DNA of 64,000 nt, from NCBI GenBank assembly GCA_002794775.1, contig NBAY01000014.1, forward strand, positions 1 to 64,000. Direction: 5' to 3'. This document shows, piece by piece, positions 12,152 through 24,800 of the stretch (position 1 is the first letter of the stretch; every line of letters begins with the position of its first letter). This DNA is from Porodaedalea pini. Taxonomy: Eukaryota > Basidiomycota > Agaricomycetes > Hymenochaetales > Hymenochaetaceae. Under the pieces are notes generated by a model. It did not search any database, was not told the origin of the DNA, and worked only from the letters and a program-made list of their open reading frames with translations. The position numbers and the translations under genes were made by a program.

Positions 12152-13882
12152 ATGACCACTCCGAAGTTTACTGTGGCAGTCTGGTGATTGAAGTCTGTAC
12201 TTTTCATCTCGTCTTTGTCTTGCTAACTCGCTCTGTAGCGGTGGCGGCATTGCCGGTCTCACAACTGCGATCGCCCTCTCTCGCTTTTCTTCAGAGAAGA
12301 AAGACATCCGTGTCGACATTTACGAAGCTGCGCATGAGTTCACTGAAATTGGTGCTGGTGTCGGTATGTGGCGCAGGCCTTGGCGGGCGATGAAAAGTCT
12401 GGGTCTCCAGGAAGAGCTTGGGAAACTCGTTGAGATCCCTAGCTCGGAAGATAAGCCTCGTAAGCCTTTTATCTCTCAACTGCATGGTTCCTGATACTTT
12501 GTTTCCGAAGAACTTGCTTTCGAGATGCGCAAGTCCGATCAAGCGAAGGGTGTCTCATTCTATGACATGATCGTTCCGAGTATGTTCGTTTTATCTATTC
12601 ACGTGCTAACACTGATTGTATAAATTGCAGTGGGAGTCCTTTCTTTTCACCGCGCTGATTTTCTTAATGCACTTGCCAGTCAGCTTGACCCAAAGATCAC
12701 AAAGACGTACTTCTCGAAGCGTCTCACCTCCTACACTCTTGCGTCCGAGACTTCTTCAAAGTCTCCGATAACTTTATCGTTTAAAGACGGGTCGATTGCG
12801 ACATGTGATGTTCTCATAGGCTGCGACGGCATCCACTCTGCGACTCGCCACAGGATGTATGAGCTCGCGGCGCGGGATGCTGATGCAAGCGATAGTGAGG
12901 AAGGGAAGAAAGCAGCTGAGACGCTTCGTGGAATGGTGGATCCTGTCTGGAGTGGCAGTGTTGCCTATCGGGGTGTGATACCTCGTGAAAAACTCGAAAA
13001 ACTGAATTCAAACCACAGGGCTATACAATCACCTCAGAACGTCAGTAGAGCTTCATCGAGCCCATTGGTCCCGACCGCTGATACGTGCCTTTTTTTGCAG
13101 TATATGGGAAAAAATAAGGCACATCGATTCAATTCGCACCTTTTGACAGCTTTTCATGAACTTTGCGTAGCATCTCATAGTGTTTCCCATTTCGAAAGGC
13201 CGTCTGATCAATGTTGTCGCATTCTGTTCTTGGCCCGAGAAAGACGGCACTATCTTCGAGGGCAAAATGGTCGAGGAGCGAACCCAGAAGGAGCTCCTCG
13301 AACAGTATGTCGGCTGGGAGGACGAAGTGCAGCAAATCCTGCAGGTATACAGTTATTTTGTTTCATACGATCTTGCGTTGATTGCGTTCTGCGTAGTGCA
13401 TTGAAAATCCTTCTCGCTGGGTCATCAACGCTCTTAAGGGCCTCCCGATAAATGTTCATGATCACGTCGCTCTTACGGGAGACGCAGCCCACGCTATGAC
13501 TCCGCACCTAGGCTCCGGTGCAGGTCAAGCTATCGAGGATGCCTATGTCCTCGGGGCCCTCCTCGCACACCCACTCACCACGCTCGACACCCTTCACGAG
13601 GCTCTCAAGGTGTACGAGGCGGAGCGTCTGCCTCATGGAAATTATGTTCAACGTCTTTCTCGTCTGAATGGGAAGATGTATGAGTTTGCAGACCCCCGCT
13701 TTGCGAATCTGGACCTCGGAGAGGTGGAGGAAGGCAAATTGAACGAGGTGGATGCGAGGAAGCTGAGGGAGATTGGACACGCGGCAGTGGAGAATTGGAA
13801 GTGGACGTGGACGACAGATATTGAGGATGATAAGGAGAGGGCTATCAGGATGTTCGAGGAGCAGGTCGCTGGCAAGATTTGA
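12152..13882 (+). CDS. FAD-dependent monooxygenase, salicylate-hydroxylase-like (469 aa)
   Basis: Aromatic-ring hydroxylase type flavoprotein that uses FAD, NAD(P)H and O2; substrate unknown. Exons: 12152-12183, 12239-12459, 12511-12579, 12631-13040, 13101-13118 (18 bp), 13171-13344 and 13397-13882, which add to 470 codons with matching phases. Motifs in order: dinucleotide fold CGGGIAGLTTAIALSR across the first intron, an acidic strand end VDIYEAA, the middle DG motif VLIGCDGIHSATR, and the FAD ribityl-binding GDAAHAMTPHLGSGAGQAIEDA near residue 340. The intron between exons 5 and 6 begins GC rather than GT (AAG|GCACAT). C-terminus is the helical tail usual for the group. The gene looks intact. 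Confidence 0.9.
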
Positions 13883-15589
13883 ACTATTTGAGTCGATGTC
13901 TTTCAGCCGCCTTTAACAGTGCTGCGCTTACCTACTCAAACCATTCGCGTCCAAGCATTGACTGTATCGCACTGCATATATCGTACAGTATTAAGTACAC
14001 AGCATCCCCCTTCTCAATCTTGTTCAAAAATATATACTTCTGCTTCTCGAAGTGGGTCTCGTTCGTCGAGTGCACTCATAGATATACATTTGAGCCATCA
14101 TTGAAAGGCTAGGCCGTGAATTAGACCGAGCGACGCGTCTTCGTCATTCTGCGTGACTACCGACGGCATCCACCCTCCACCATTCGAGGTTACTCCTCGA
14201 ACTATCCACAGATATATCAACTAATTAGGCTCTTGGCTTCAAGAAACAGCCTGACCTATTATTTGAAGATCCTATGCCATGGCTGTTGGCAACTCAATTG
14301 TGGCATCTGAGCGGCACCAACATCTGTGAATACCAGCCTTGTAATGCCTTTAAAGCCATTATACAGGGACCACACGGTATAATGACCACTGTGCAGGTGG
14401 ACATCGTAACGCTGATTGGGCATCAGGTTGTGGCAGGGCAGGAGGGCTGACAAGCGATCTGAGGGATACCGGCTGGAGCATGCTATGCCATCGTCAGCTG
14501 CCGCAAAGAACTCGGGCCAACGGTCAGTGGAACAATTTCACCTCAGGAGACTCAGCCCATGTCGACAAGCCTCTAATGAAGACATCGTGGACGGCGTACA
14601 TTGGTTTGCTTTTGGTTCACCGCCTCACGCTCCTGGTATTTGTTGCTGCTGCTCCTCCCACCTCGCACCGTCATTGACAAACGAGAAGAGCACACTAATT
14701 AACAATGTCAATATGTCTCTCATTGATATCACGACGTCGCTTACTCGCGAACATCCATCTCCGCTTGCCTGTCATCCAATGAAAATAGGTGCTCAGGGTC
14801 AGCAACGAGTAGAGATCTAATGCCTGTGGCGCGTAATAACTCGAAGGTCAGCTTTGTTTTCATTTATTCTTCTAAACTATATATTCTGTTGTGGTATCTT
14901 TTTTATTACTCTCCGGTAAATAGTGCAATGTAAGACAAAAACGTACAGAATTCTTTAAGGTCACTAGTGGTCTAGCAGTTAATATGGGTGATCAGAACGG
15001 GATCAAATGGATTGCTACGGCGGTACAACCGGTTCAATCACTCAAGAGTGCATTTTTTTTTTGTCTTTCCTTATGTCTTTTTTCTCATTGCCTAATGTAC
15101 ACACACCGACTAGTACTGGTCATTCATCAAATACATTCATATCCATGACTTGCAAGCTCAAAGCTGTTATGAGTACTTGACATCAGATCCCTAATCTGGG
15201 TCTGTTTTTAGGCATGATGCTCAACCACTGTGCTATGATGTGAAGGATGCTGATTATATGTCAATCGTGCATCAGATAGACTCATCCTACTATAGTTCTG
15301 CAGCAGTTGCACTGATAAAGCTACAATAAATTTATCAAGTGTTGAGCTTGTCTAGTAGTATCTGCCCAGGTGTTGCAGGGATACCAACAGATATGATGAG
15401 CTTATATGATGAGACCTTTAGCTTGTGGACTTCGACAGCGAGGTCGTCGTACACAGACAATAGTCCTTAATTACTTACTTTGAATGATGAGATGGCAACC
15501 TTAGTACAAATGGTCAGTCTATAGTGAAATCTAGTAATGAAGACTCTGAGACAGGTGCTGATAATAATTTTCTAATGGGAGACAGATTG
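13883..15589. other. Intergenic, no gene recognised
   Basis: No family-like frame. Two weak tRNA-like A-box/B-box pairs lie at about 14966-15045 (plus) and 15180-15245 (minus). Neither folds into a full cloverleaf by eye, so I do not call them. Confidence 0.45.
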
Positions 15590-15840
15590 TCGACACGCTT
15601 CCCGCGCTCAACTATTTACGGGCGGTGCTTGCAGACGCTATGTTTCATGTATCCGTGGAGTCGAAGGTTATTCCGAAATGCCTGGAAGTGCGTGGCCTAA
15701 TGGATGTCAGCGAGACTTCCGTGGACGTAGGCGGATTTGGTGATATCTGGATTCTGGATGGTAATTCTGCGACTCGGATAAGCTTGTTGCATTGAAGACA
15801 CTTCGGGCCACCAAGGACAAGGAAAAGATGCACCGGGTAT
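15590..15840 (+). pseudogene. Protein kinase N-lobe fragment
   Basis: The frame from about 15590 resembles the region before and into the catalytic domain of Agaricomycete-expanded tyrosine-kinase-like proteins. An alpha-helical stretch (LPALNYLRAVL) is followed by VIPKCLEV, then the glycine loop VGGFGDIW. After a one-base shift near 15770 the ATP-Lys strand LVALKTLRATKDKEK appears, ending at a GT-like donor. No C-lobe (HRD, DFG) follows before the next gene. It is a frameshifted, truncated relic. Confidence 0.55.
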
Positions 15841-16394
15841 GTCGCCCTGTTTTGTTGGCACATTTGATAAACTCGCCTTTCGATAAAGAACTAATGGATT
15901 GAGAGGCTATGTATCTACCGTGTATCATCCATAAATAGAACGAGGCTGGAATTGTGTGGAATTGTCATTAGAACTTTGCGACTATGTTTTTCGGTCCACT
16001 CAAATGAAATCCTTATTGGAGGTCAGCTTCAACAGCATCGCTGGCTCAATCGTACAAGAATCTTGTCACAGTTGGGTGTATAATAATGTATGTAATTGAT
16101 ATGATGACGATGACGCATGTTGAAAGTCACGCACGAGCTCGAGTTTGACATTCAAAGGCGGCTGCTCAACTTTGTCTTGCCATTCACTGGATCTGCAATC
16201 GTCAAGTGTAGCCTTTGAGGACCTCATATTTCTCGTCGGCACTGGCATTCAATTATCGGTTTTCTGGCTTTGTCCCAAAATTCTCGTTTGGAGTTCTAGG
16301 TGAGTGGCATGCAAACACGTGCAGCGCGACAATTCGGAATGTACACTGCTTTCTCTTACTTCCCATCTCTCAAGCTTAGATAAAGTGATCCAGG

Positions 16395-18808
16395 ATGCCT
16401 CCCCTCTATTGTGGGCTGGTAAAGCCACTGGTCATATTCTGGCTTTTTTTCATCATCTCAACTCAAGCAAGTCGCATCGCGCCCGTCGAGCGTGCGGACA
16501 TGGGAACCGTGATTGGCATTGGTAAGTACAGCACTATCCGGCATTTGAAGATCCAAATTACTGACCAGATGATAAGATCTTGGAACAACGTAAGTATGAG
16601 CGCGGAGGTACAAGGGCGGGCATGTTGTTTACTTACACATTCTGTTGTTAAGGTTCTCATGTGCCGCGTGAGCGTTTAATTACATGTCTGTACCGAGCGC
16701 GTTTACAGTCTGTGCAGGGTCATGCGATTTGGAAAAATCGATATCATCCCAAACTTCGAGGGGAAGCACACTACCCCATCCTGGATTGCATTCACAACCG
16801 AAGGCTTACTGTACGTGACTACTACTTTGTCGCTCTGGAGCTTAATTTCATTAATGCTATGTTTTAGCATTGGCGAAAAGGCCAAGAACAGCTTCGAGTA
16901 CGACCCGGCAAACACTATTTATGACACAAAGCGATTGATTGGTCGAAAGCTCAAGGACATGGGCGAATTTACCCAACACTTCTCGTATAATCTGAATAAA
17001 ATGAAGGACGGGAGTGTCATGATCCCAATACAGTTCAACGGTTTAAGGCATTCCTTCGTAAGTAATATCCTTTAACAGTAAAACTCCCGCTCATCCGAGA
17101 ATGTTCACTTTCTCTGGTCTAGACTCCAGAAGAAATCAGCGCTCAAATCCTTTCGAACCTGAAGGAAGCCGCAGAATCCTACTTGGATGAAATCATTTCG
17201 CGCGCCGTTATCTCCGTTCCTGCTCGTACGATCTACATTTGCCCTCTTTGATTCTATCTGATGATGCCCCTTCAAGGTTTCAATAACGTACAGCGACAGG
17301 CGACGAAAGATGCTGGAAAGATTAGTGGCCTTAACGTCCTTGGTATCATCAATGAGCCAACCGCAGCGGCCCTTGCCTACGGCTTTGATAAAAAGAGAGA
17401 CGATGACACATATGTCCTTGTTTACGACCTTGGCGGCGGCACTTTGGATGTCTCTCTATTGTATATTGCTGCGAATGGGTTCCTTGACGTTCTCTATTCA
17501 AAGGGAGACCCGAGTCTTGGTGGCGAGGACTTCGACAACCGCATCTGCGACTATCTGATCGACATTTTCAAGCGAAAGACTGGCCTTGACGCCTCGCATG
17601 ACAGTTTTGCCTTAAGGAAACTCAAGCGTGCAGCCGAAGACGCGAAGCAGGCTCTTTCCAATCAGATGACGACGACCATCCGGATCTTCAATCTTACAAA
17701 TGGAGTTGATTTCTCGGAGACTCTGACCCGCGACCTCTTTGAAAGCCTCAATGAGGATCTCTTCAATAGGACAATGCTTAGTGTCGTAGACATTTTTGAG
17801 GATGAAAGGGTCAGAAAGGATGAAGTGAAAGAAGTAAGCACATATCGCTTTCTTTTCCCTCTACGCCTTCCGGTTTGACGGATTTTGTACATGCAGATCA
17901 TCCTCGTTGGCGGATCTTCCAAAATACCGAAAATACGGCAGATTGTCAAGAGCTACTTCGGGGGTCTGGAACCAGTGCAAGGCGTCAATCCGGACGAAGC
18001 TATTGCGTACGGTGCAGCCATCCATGCCGCTACTCTGAGCAATAAGGAAACCGGTTTGAGATATCTTGATGCAAGTAGTCTTGCCATTGGCTTTGAAAAC
18101 AAGAAGGGCGAGATGGTTATCGTTATTCCTGGAGGAACAAAACTGCCTTTTATTACCGAAGAAAAGCTTAGGTATATGAAGACACATTTCCGCCCCTTCC
18201 GAGCCCGAGAGCTGAGTGAATATCTTTCTAGGTACCAAGGTCGGAGTGGCAACAAGGAGACAGTTGTCCGTATCCCAATTTTTGAAGGAGAACGTGCTAT
18301 CGCCATGGATAACCTTCATCTGGGAACCGTCAGGCTGACAATTCCACCTGGGAAGCGTGACAAAGACGAGATCTCAGTCATTTATCGGCTAGGACGTGAT
18401 GGAATCTTCTCTATTTCTGTGAAGGATGAGTATACAGGAGCAAAACTTAGCCATACGTTCAATTCAAGTGCGAATCGGCTATCGCAAACCGAGATTTCCC
18501 GTATGATCGCGAATGCAAAGGAGTTCGAGGAAACCGACCGACAAATCCGAAGACAACGAGCATTGGGGCAGCTGGCCGAGATCCACGAAGTCAGTAGAGA
18601 AGCCCTTGCAAGGCACGGCAGCTTAGAGCAGGGACTCGGAGATAGGGCGACGGAATTTTATGGTTTCAGCGACGAGTTGGAGAGGTTGGTGGCTGTGGGT
18701 GGTGGAAGTGAATCTCTGGAAGATCTTGAGGCACGCGTTCGCAGCTTCAAGGCTTTCTTGCATCAAGGAGAGCCCCCTGAAAGCGAGCTTCAGCATGACG
18801 AACTCTGA
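16395..18808 (+). CDS. ER-lumenal Hsp70 (BiP/Kar2-like) paralogue, 672 aa, ends in HDEL
   Basis: ATP-driven chaperone of the endoplasmic reticulum. Exons: 16395-16521, 16577-16589 (13 bp), 16653-16667 (15 bp), 16709-16810, 16868-17057, 17123-17225, 17277-17833 and 17897-18808. They add to 673 codons in consistent phase. Residues 1-25 form a signal peptide (hydrophobic [11 protein letters not shown]). The ATPase domain keeps the phosphate-1 motif [25 protein letters not shown], phosphate-2 [12 protein letters not shown] and [10 protein letters not shown], so nucleotide binding should work. The substrate-binding domain ([17 protein letters not shown] onward) and the lid are strongly diverged, with an Arg/Glu-rich helix and a QHDEL end for ER retrieval. 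It is probably a specialised second BiP rather than the housekeeping copy. No decay seen. Confidence 0.88.
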
Positions 18809-20079
18809 TATAAAGCCTAGTATTCTTTCGTGCATGCGGACCTCAAGTGTCAATCTTCCAGTACCTCCAGTTCTTTGGCTGGGATATGTTGTGAGTCTTA
18901 GCTACGTATGTATTAGAGTACGACAGATATGTCGTGAAGCATCATAATATATTTGTCGGCTTAGCTATATGGCCCAGTCCATCGTACATGGCTTTTACGG
19001 AATGAATTATGGAATGGAATAAACGTGACACGGAAGCCGCCGTATATATGCCCTCTGAAAGGATTGTTCACTCGTGTCAGCAATGGTCAGTCATCGGCCG
19101 AATTTTGTTTTCGAGACTTTTCGGAGGTGTAATGCAAGGGCTTTGGCTGCCAGACAGAGAAGACCAAACTTTCTCATCATCTTTGCTAGCGGCTGAAGCA
19201 CCAATCGATCGTCATAAGCAACAAGATGTGTGCGCGGGCTATTAGCAAAGTCGCATCGGAAGAAATGTGAGCTGAATACTAAAACCTGTAGTAAGACACG
19301 GTGTTGTCACTGAGCGTCATACTGCATACTCCTGCTCGTCGTGAGGAAGAAAGAATGGATGTAAGAGGAACATTGCTCTGTGGCTATTCATATCCCCGAC
19401 ACCTAGCTGTATAAAGGGGCTGGACTGAAGAGGAGGTAAAGATAGAAGACGTGCCTTAGTAAGAGTGCACTTGGCTAAGTAGACTATTACTTGCAATGGA
19501 TGCTATTTATTCGTCAAAAGCGAAAGATCCGCGAGTTCAAATGGGCCCGGCAGATCCGGCAACTCGGCAGATCCGCTTAGTCAAGCTCTCATTTTATCAA
19601 GTTCAGCTTCTTCCTTCAACTCATGGAGAAGTCATGGAGAAGTCGTCGCAGGGTTCCGAACGAATGCTGGGGTTTAGACATCCATCTTTCTCTGAAATCA
19701 AGACGTTTCGATAGTGGAGATCCTTAGTGACCACCTTAGTATGCATGGGCATTCTGAGTATGCACTTGTCGGTGCAGTCCATCGCACATAAGCTTCACGT
19801 ACGTCCTCAAGCATCTCCCGCAGATAGGAGCACTTAGGATTCTCATAAAACGTTAGACTTACCTCAGCCGGAGCAGTCAGTATTGCATGCAGGGATAAAT
19901 CATTTGGACGGCGTGCATACGGTGACAACGTCAAATGCGGGAGGCCGGAGTGAGTCTTTTACACTTGGTTGACTCATATTATCCTACTTATCACTTTTTT
20001 AATCATAAAGAGTACCACTCGATGGTTTTAACACATCCATAAGCCCTCCCCCCCTCGCTCTTGCTCTACGAACAGATCA
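18809..20079. other. Intergenic, no gene recognised
   Basis: Short frames only. A direct repeat of the CATGGAGAAGT type occurs at about 19620-19640. Nothing else identifiable. Confidence 0.45.
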
Positions 20080-21480
20080 ACACGACTCGGCACGCTCCTC
20101 GCGAACGTTGGCGGACCTGGAGGCTCTGGCTATAACTTCATCTACCGTACTGGAAAGTACATCAGTGATGCTATGGAAGGGAGATGCGATATTCCAAGCC
20201 TTGTTTTCTCATTTGCTTGGAGAGTAATATTCAACATTTAGGCAATGATTAAGTCGGCTAGGATCGCAACGTGAGGCCAGCGGTGTAGTGGTGCGTTCTT
20301 AATATACCGGTGATCTTCCAGGCATGATAAGCTGAAAGCAACTAGAATCTTAATTCCTGCCTGCAGTTATCTGTTCGTGTGTACACTTCCAGTTGTGATC
20401 ACATTCACTTCCGTCTGTCTGATTATATCCATTTAGGGATTCTGTGGATCCCGAGAAGGTTCTACAAAACTTCTATCCAGCATGCACTGAGGTATGCAAA
20501 AAACCCATATCTCGCTTCAAATTCTGGCATAGCTATTCTCCAGGCTGAATCGGTGTGCGCTTGCATGGTGAAACGGCTGAAACAATCTCGAAATCAATCG
20601 AAGAACTTCTTGATAAGCTCTACGAGTGCCCTTTAGCTGTCTGGAATGCGACTCGACCGGGGCACTTACGGCCAGTATGATCTCTAGTCAGTGATAGCCT
20701 TTATAGATTTGAATTACATTTATAGTTCTGAAAATGCACGAGGGAAACCAGCAAAGATTTTCATCGACCTTTACCGACCACACAACTGGACTAAACTTGC
20801 AAGGAACCTCATCGCGGCGCTGGACTGGACGGGTCCTAGCCGTGAAATGCTTCCTTCAAGAAAATAAAGCTGAACAAGAGCATCGAACCTCAGACAACTG
20901 GAGCGCATGCTACGGTCGTGTACTCCAACTCGCTGCCATTTCCACGGACAAGGGCCCTGCGGACATGCTTCATGGTATGATAGATGTGATGGCGTCCGCA
21001 CAGAAGCGTTGACGTCTCGTTTTGCTTTGTTGAGGATTGAGTTGAGCCAGCACTGCATGGCGCGAGAGATGGTGTGCTTCACTGATTTGTTCAGCCATAC
21101 ACTGAGAAATGAGATACTCGTCATTGTAAACACTGCGGATGTAAGTCTTTATTACAAGTTGTTTTAAAATTGATGACCGTCCTGCTGACCTTAAACGCAT
21201 CCCTGAAGCCTATACTAGTAGCGCCTTTGATGAATGCTCGCGCCGTGAACGAAATGATGCAACGTTCAATGTGTCTATCGTGCAAGACGGGAGTGGGGTA
21301 TGCCTTCGAGTATATTGTTTTCACTCTTGCTTGAAGCTGACAACCTCCATCTTTCAGCATGGCTCGCTGGCAATGTCTTCGCTTTGCACCATGAAGGCAC
21401 TGTGCGTGAAATTCTTCAACACCGAACTGCCGGAGAACGAGATCGTCTGCCTAACGTACGAGTTAGTCTCTGCCGAAGTC
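20080..21480 (+). pseudogene. Remnant of a TAP-like alpha/beta-hydrolase (tripeptidyl-peptidase type)
   Basis: Scattered pieces in order on the plus strand match secreted or vacuolar TAP-like peptidases. At about 20088 the oxyanion-loop motif NVGGPGGSGYNF is followed by EGRCDIPS. At about 20755 comes FIDLYRPHNWTKLARN. At about 21105 comes EILVIVNTAD (family form xLxIGNTADPVTP), then an intron and NVSIVQDGSG (about 21285). After another intron comes HGSLAMSSLCT, followed by LPENEIVC, the C-terminal disulphide region. Several stops and frameshifts separate the pieces, and the nucleophile GxSxG region is not recognisable. The copy cannot code for an active enzyme. At least two intron junctions survive, so it is a decayed genomic copy and not a retrocopy. 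Confidence 0.6.
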
Positions 21481-23450
21481 CGAGGAGAATTGTGTGAATG
21501 CATTGAATCTATTGGAAGGAGAAAGATGAGGATAGTGTTCATGCTCATTCGGTAGAGGACATGCGTCTCTACGAGCACTTCGACACGAGCTCGAAGGTTA
21601 CATTGCTTGTTCGGGCGTCCAGGTATGATGTAATTATTCATATCATAAGAGCATTTGTTTTTGGAAAGGGGTGCCATTTCCGAGTTTAAAGAATTGGGAC
21701 TACGCAATCGGTCCAGGTCAGCTAGGTATCTCACTTTTTCTCTTTATCCACCATAAACGCTTTATCTGACACAACAGCAATACTAGTCATTCAAGGTCAG
21801 TAGAAGGCCCATCCTTTCCTTGGCTATATCCTAAGGATCACAAATATCTGCACGCATGGTATTTGCACCGCTTCCTATTCTCAACGTCGGTATTACATTC
21901 CTCGCTGTTGTACTACTCCGGCTACTATGAGTCACGTCTCATTCCCTACACGTAGTCACTGGCTGAGGGTACACCTCGCTTCATTTTTAAGATTGGAAAA
22001 AATGCTACTGAGCTATTTCCTACGGTCTCTTCTGCATTATCGGATGCTAGGGTTACGCCGAAGCCATCTGTGCTGAATACCAGCATGATCGGGAGGTTGA
22101 CGAAATACGGCCAGCTAATGGTGTCCACATCGTCGCCTCGCGCATCCCACACTCCACTCCGATAGTTCATGTCGCAGTGTTGCCAATCGCATCGACGAAG
22201 ATGAAGGTCGACGAAATTGTGGATTGGTCCCGAGCGATCCTTAGTCGATAAGCCAGCAAGAGTCCCTCGTCCATGGAAGGGCAGAAAAGGCAGCAGAAGT
22301 TGGCTAATACCTTTCCACCAGGGAAGTCTGACACTGGAGGGTTGAAGCATATAATTGACGTCTATCGGGTGAGACTTGACTCTTCTATACTCACGTACTT
22401 GCAGACTAAGTTCTCGGACTCATTGGATGAGATATTCAGGGTGTCAAAGGGGATGTCCGGCGGCGATTCTTATACAGAGTTGAGGTAGTAGAGAAGTAGT
22501 TGGGGGATGTCTTTGAAGACGCAACCGATTAACAGCCTTGGCTGGATAGGCAACTGCAGATCTAGACTGGTACAAGAGTTAGCACACCTTGCCAGACTGA
22601 GTTCCGACCATTGCTCTGGCAGTATGCTCATCGAAGCTCATTGACCCATTCGTCCGCTTACGAAGGCACTCTGGCAACCGACGTAGTGTTTGTGAAAGCG
22701 TTGAGTACTACAAGCTTTCATCGGTAGTACAGTAGCTGGATTGGTTTGCAAGCTCTACGCTTGACCACTTGACCTCGTCATTTGCCTACTCTTTCGCAGC
22801 AGCTACGCGTGTTGTGTCAATGCACACAGGAGTCGCAGGGTAACTTAGAGGCGCTGATACAGATTGAAAGTCTGGTCTTGAGCTCGCTAATGAGAGTTGC
22901 GCATCATTCACAGAAATGACACGTCACTGATATCCATGTTTAGCCTCTCCTGAGAACTCTGACAATATTAATGAACATGCGCTTGCAGCGCACAATGCGA
23001 AGTTATCTCATCACCTTCCACGAACTTTAATTCTCACCGCATTTGTTTTAGTCCAAATTGAAACTTGCATTCTTGAATCATGGTTGATTTCCAGCAACGA
23101 TCCTTCTACTGTACTTTCTAAGGACTGATTTACTCATGATTCACAAAAAGGACTGAGCATTTCTGACGCAAACATATGCGGATTCTGTTCTAGCGAACCC
23201 TCGTAGAGACAACACGAACTCAACTTGTATCTGTTTTCGTTTGGGAGCTGTTAAAGTGTGAAGGACGATTAAACATTCTTGCACTAGAGCCGCTCAGTCG
23301 ACTTTGGAAGTCGAGTTCGGACCGTCGATCAGTGCATCTATGCATGACGACAATTAATACAGCACCTATCACTATTCCCCGACTCCTCGACACTACTTCA
23401 ACTAACAATCGGTATATATGATCTATATCTATTTCGAAAAGGTCGTCTGC
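21481..23450. other. Intergenic, no gene recognised
   Basis: A minus-strand frame of 134 codons (21946-22350) and a plus-strand frame over the same bases are both open but unrecognised. The plus reading includes FIFKIGKNATELFPTVSSALS and could be a relic. Nothing else can be supported. Confidence 0.4.
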
Positions 23451-24800
23451 TCGCGCTCGCTCTTCTTCGCCTTGTACAAGATTTCCATCTGCACATCTGC
23501 GAGGACGTAATCAACGCATCCCGCCGGGCTTTCTGGTTTGTAAAACGTCTTGCGATCTCAAGGCGTTAGCGTGACATTGTTCTTAATCCATGCAGGCAAA
23601 TCGGACTACAAAACGAATGGTAAACTGTCAGCTTCATTACAAGAGCCCAACCGCATACTGTGCATACAAACCCTAATGAGACGCACATTCAAGATAAGGT
23701 ATCGCCTGAAGACAATATTAATGATGTCATCTTTGGCCTATGCATCTTCCAACGCACCTTCGCATGTGTACCCGCTTGCGCTGAGGTAGACGGAGCCTTT
23801 CTTCGCACTGTTCGGACCCTCCCAGATAGCTCGCAAGAAATCATTAGACTCGTCAGCAAGCGACGTGCAATCGAAACCAACGGCGACACGCGGTTCAACA
23901 ACGTGAAGAGGCAAAATGGGGGCACTCTTCGCGATTGCGTGCAACCAGGTGTGCAAAGATGGACTGAGAATGATTCATGTGCATACCTTGTAAATCAACG
24001 AGAAGAAATTTTATATCCATCTCTTCGCAGACATGGTACACTGCCTTGGAAAGTTCCGGAAGAGCTCAGTCGAATAGGTGTCTTCTCCTCGCCGACGACG
24101 CCTACAACCTTTTTGATTACCTCAAATACAAACCGCATCCTGTTCTCAATGCTGCCACTCCACTGGTCTGTACGTTTATTCCACCCGTCCTGTATTAACT
24201 GATCAATCAAGTAACGATGAGCTTCATGAACCTCGACGCCATCGAAGCCCACACGGTGCACGGCATTATGCGCCCCGGCGCCAAATAGTTCGGTGTATTG
24301 TATCCAAGGATCTCTTCGTGTGTTAAAGGCCGTGACGTGATACCATCTTCCCGATCGGCAGAGGGATGTCGGACGCAGACACGTAAGGATAGGGTCCGCC
24401 AGGGTTCGACGGTGAATTGGGCTGTGACAGGATGGAGGGAATTATTGCCACGACCGAACTGCCAAAGTTGTATGTAAAGTCCCTGTGCATGAACAGCATC
24501 GACAATCTGAACCATCGCTCCAGTACAATATTCAGAAGTTCAACAGGATTCTCCCATACCTTCTTCGATCCCTTGACCTGTGCATCACTCCATATCCCAG
24601 GAACCCAATCATAGCCCGCCGCTCGTGCAAGATGAACGTCGCCTCTGTGAGAAGCAGTGAGCCCGAGGCGCTCGCGCGCTGTGTGCAACAGTCGATCATT
24701 ACGTCTGTTGGAACGTGTGCATCGTTGGCGTGGAAACGAGAGCGGTGCAGACACAACGTGATGCGCCAGCTCAATGTCGCTTACGCGGATCGATTTGAAT
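23451..24800 (-). pseudogene. Old Yellow Enzyme (NADH:flavin oxidoreductase) pseudogene
   Basis: FMN-dependent ene-reductase family. Pieces in family order on the minus strand: NDAHVPTDVMI (about 24720), LLLTEATFI, AAGYDWVPGIWSDAQVKG (about 24610), VDAVHAQGLYIQLW (about 24500), LSQPNSPSNPGGPYPYVSAS (about 24400), RPLTHEEIL (about 24320), VGFDGVEVHEAHRYLIDQLI (about 24240, including the substrate-binding H-x-H region, usually HGAN or HxxN and here HEAH), SGSIENRMRFVFEV, and a C-terminal part LHVVEPRVA and SLADESNDFLRAIWEG (about 23860). The pieces lie in different frames with stops and frameshifts between them, so the gene is broken. A final segment near 23500 (LTP, DRKTFYKPESP) fits the usual C-terminus. 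Confidence 0.75.

Noticed and set aside
14966..15245. tRNA genes or SINEs (A-box and B-box-like words on plus near 14974/15031 and on minus near 15235)
   Set aside because: The stems do not pair into a cloverleaf and the B boxes deviate. At most old SINE fragments.
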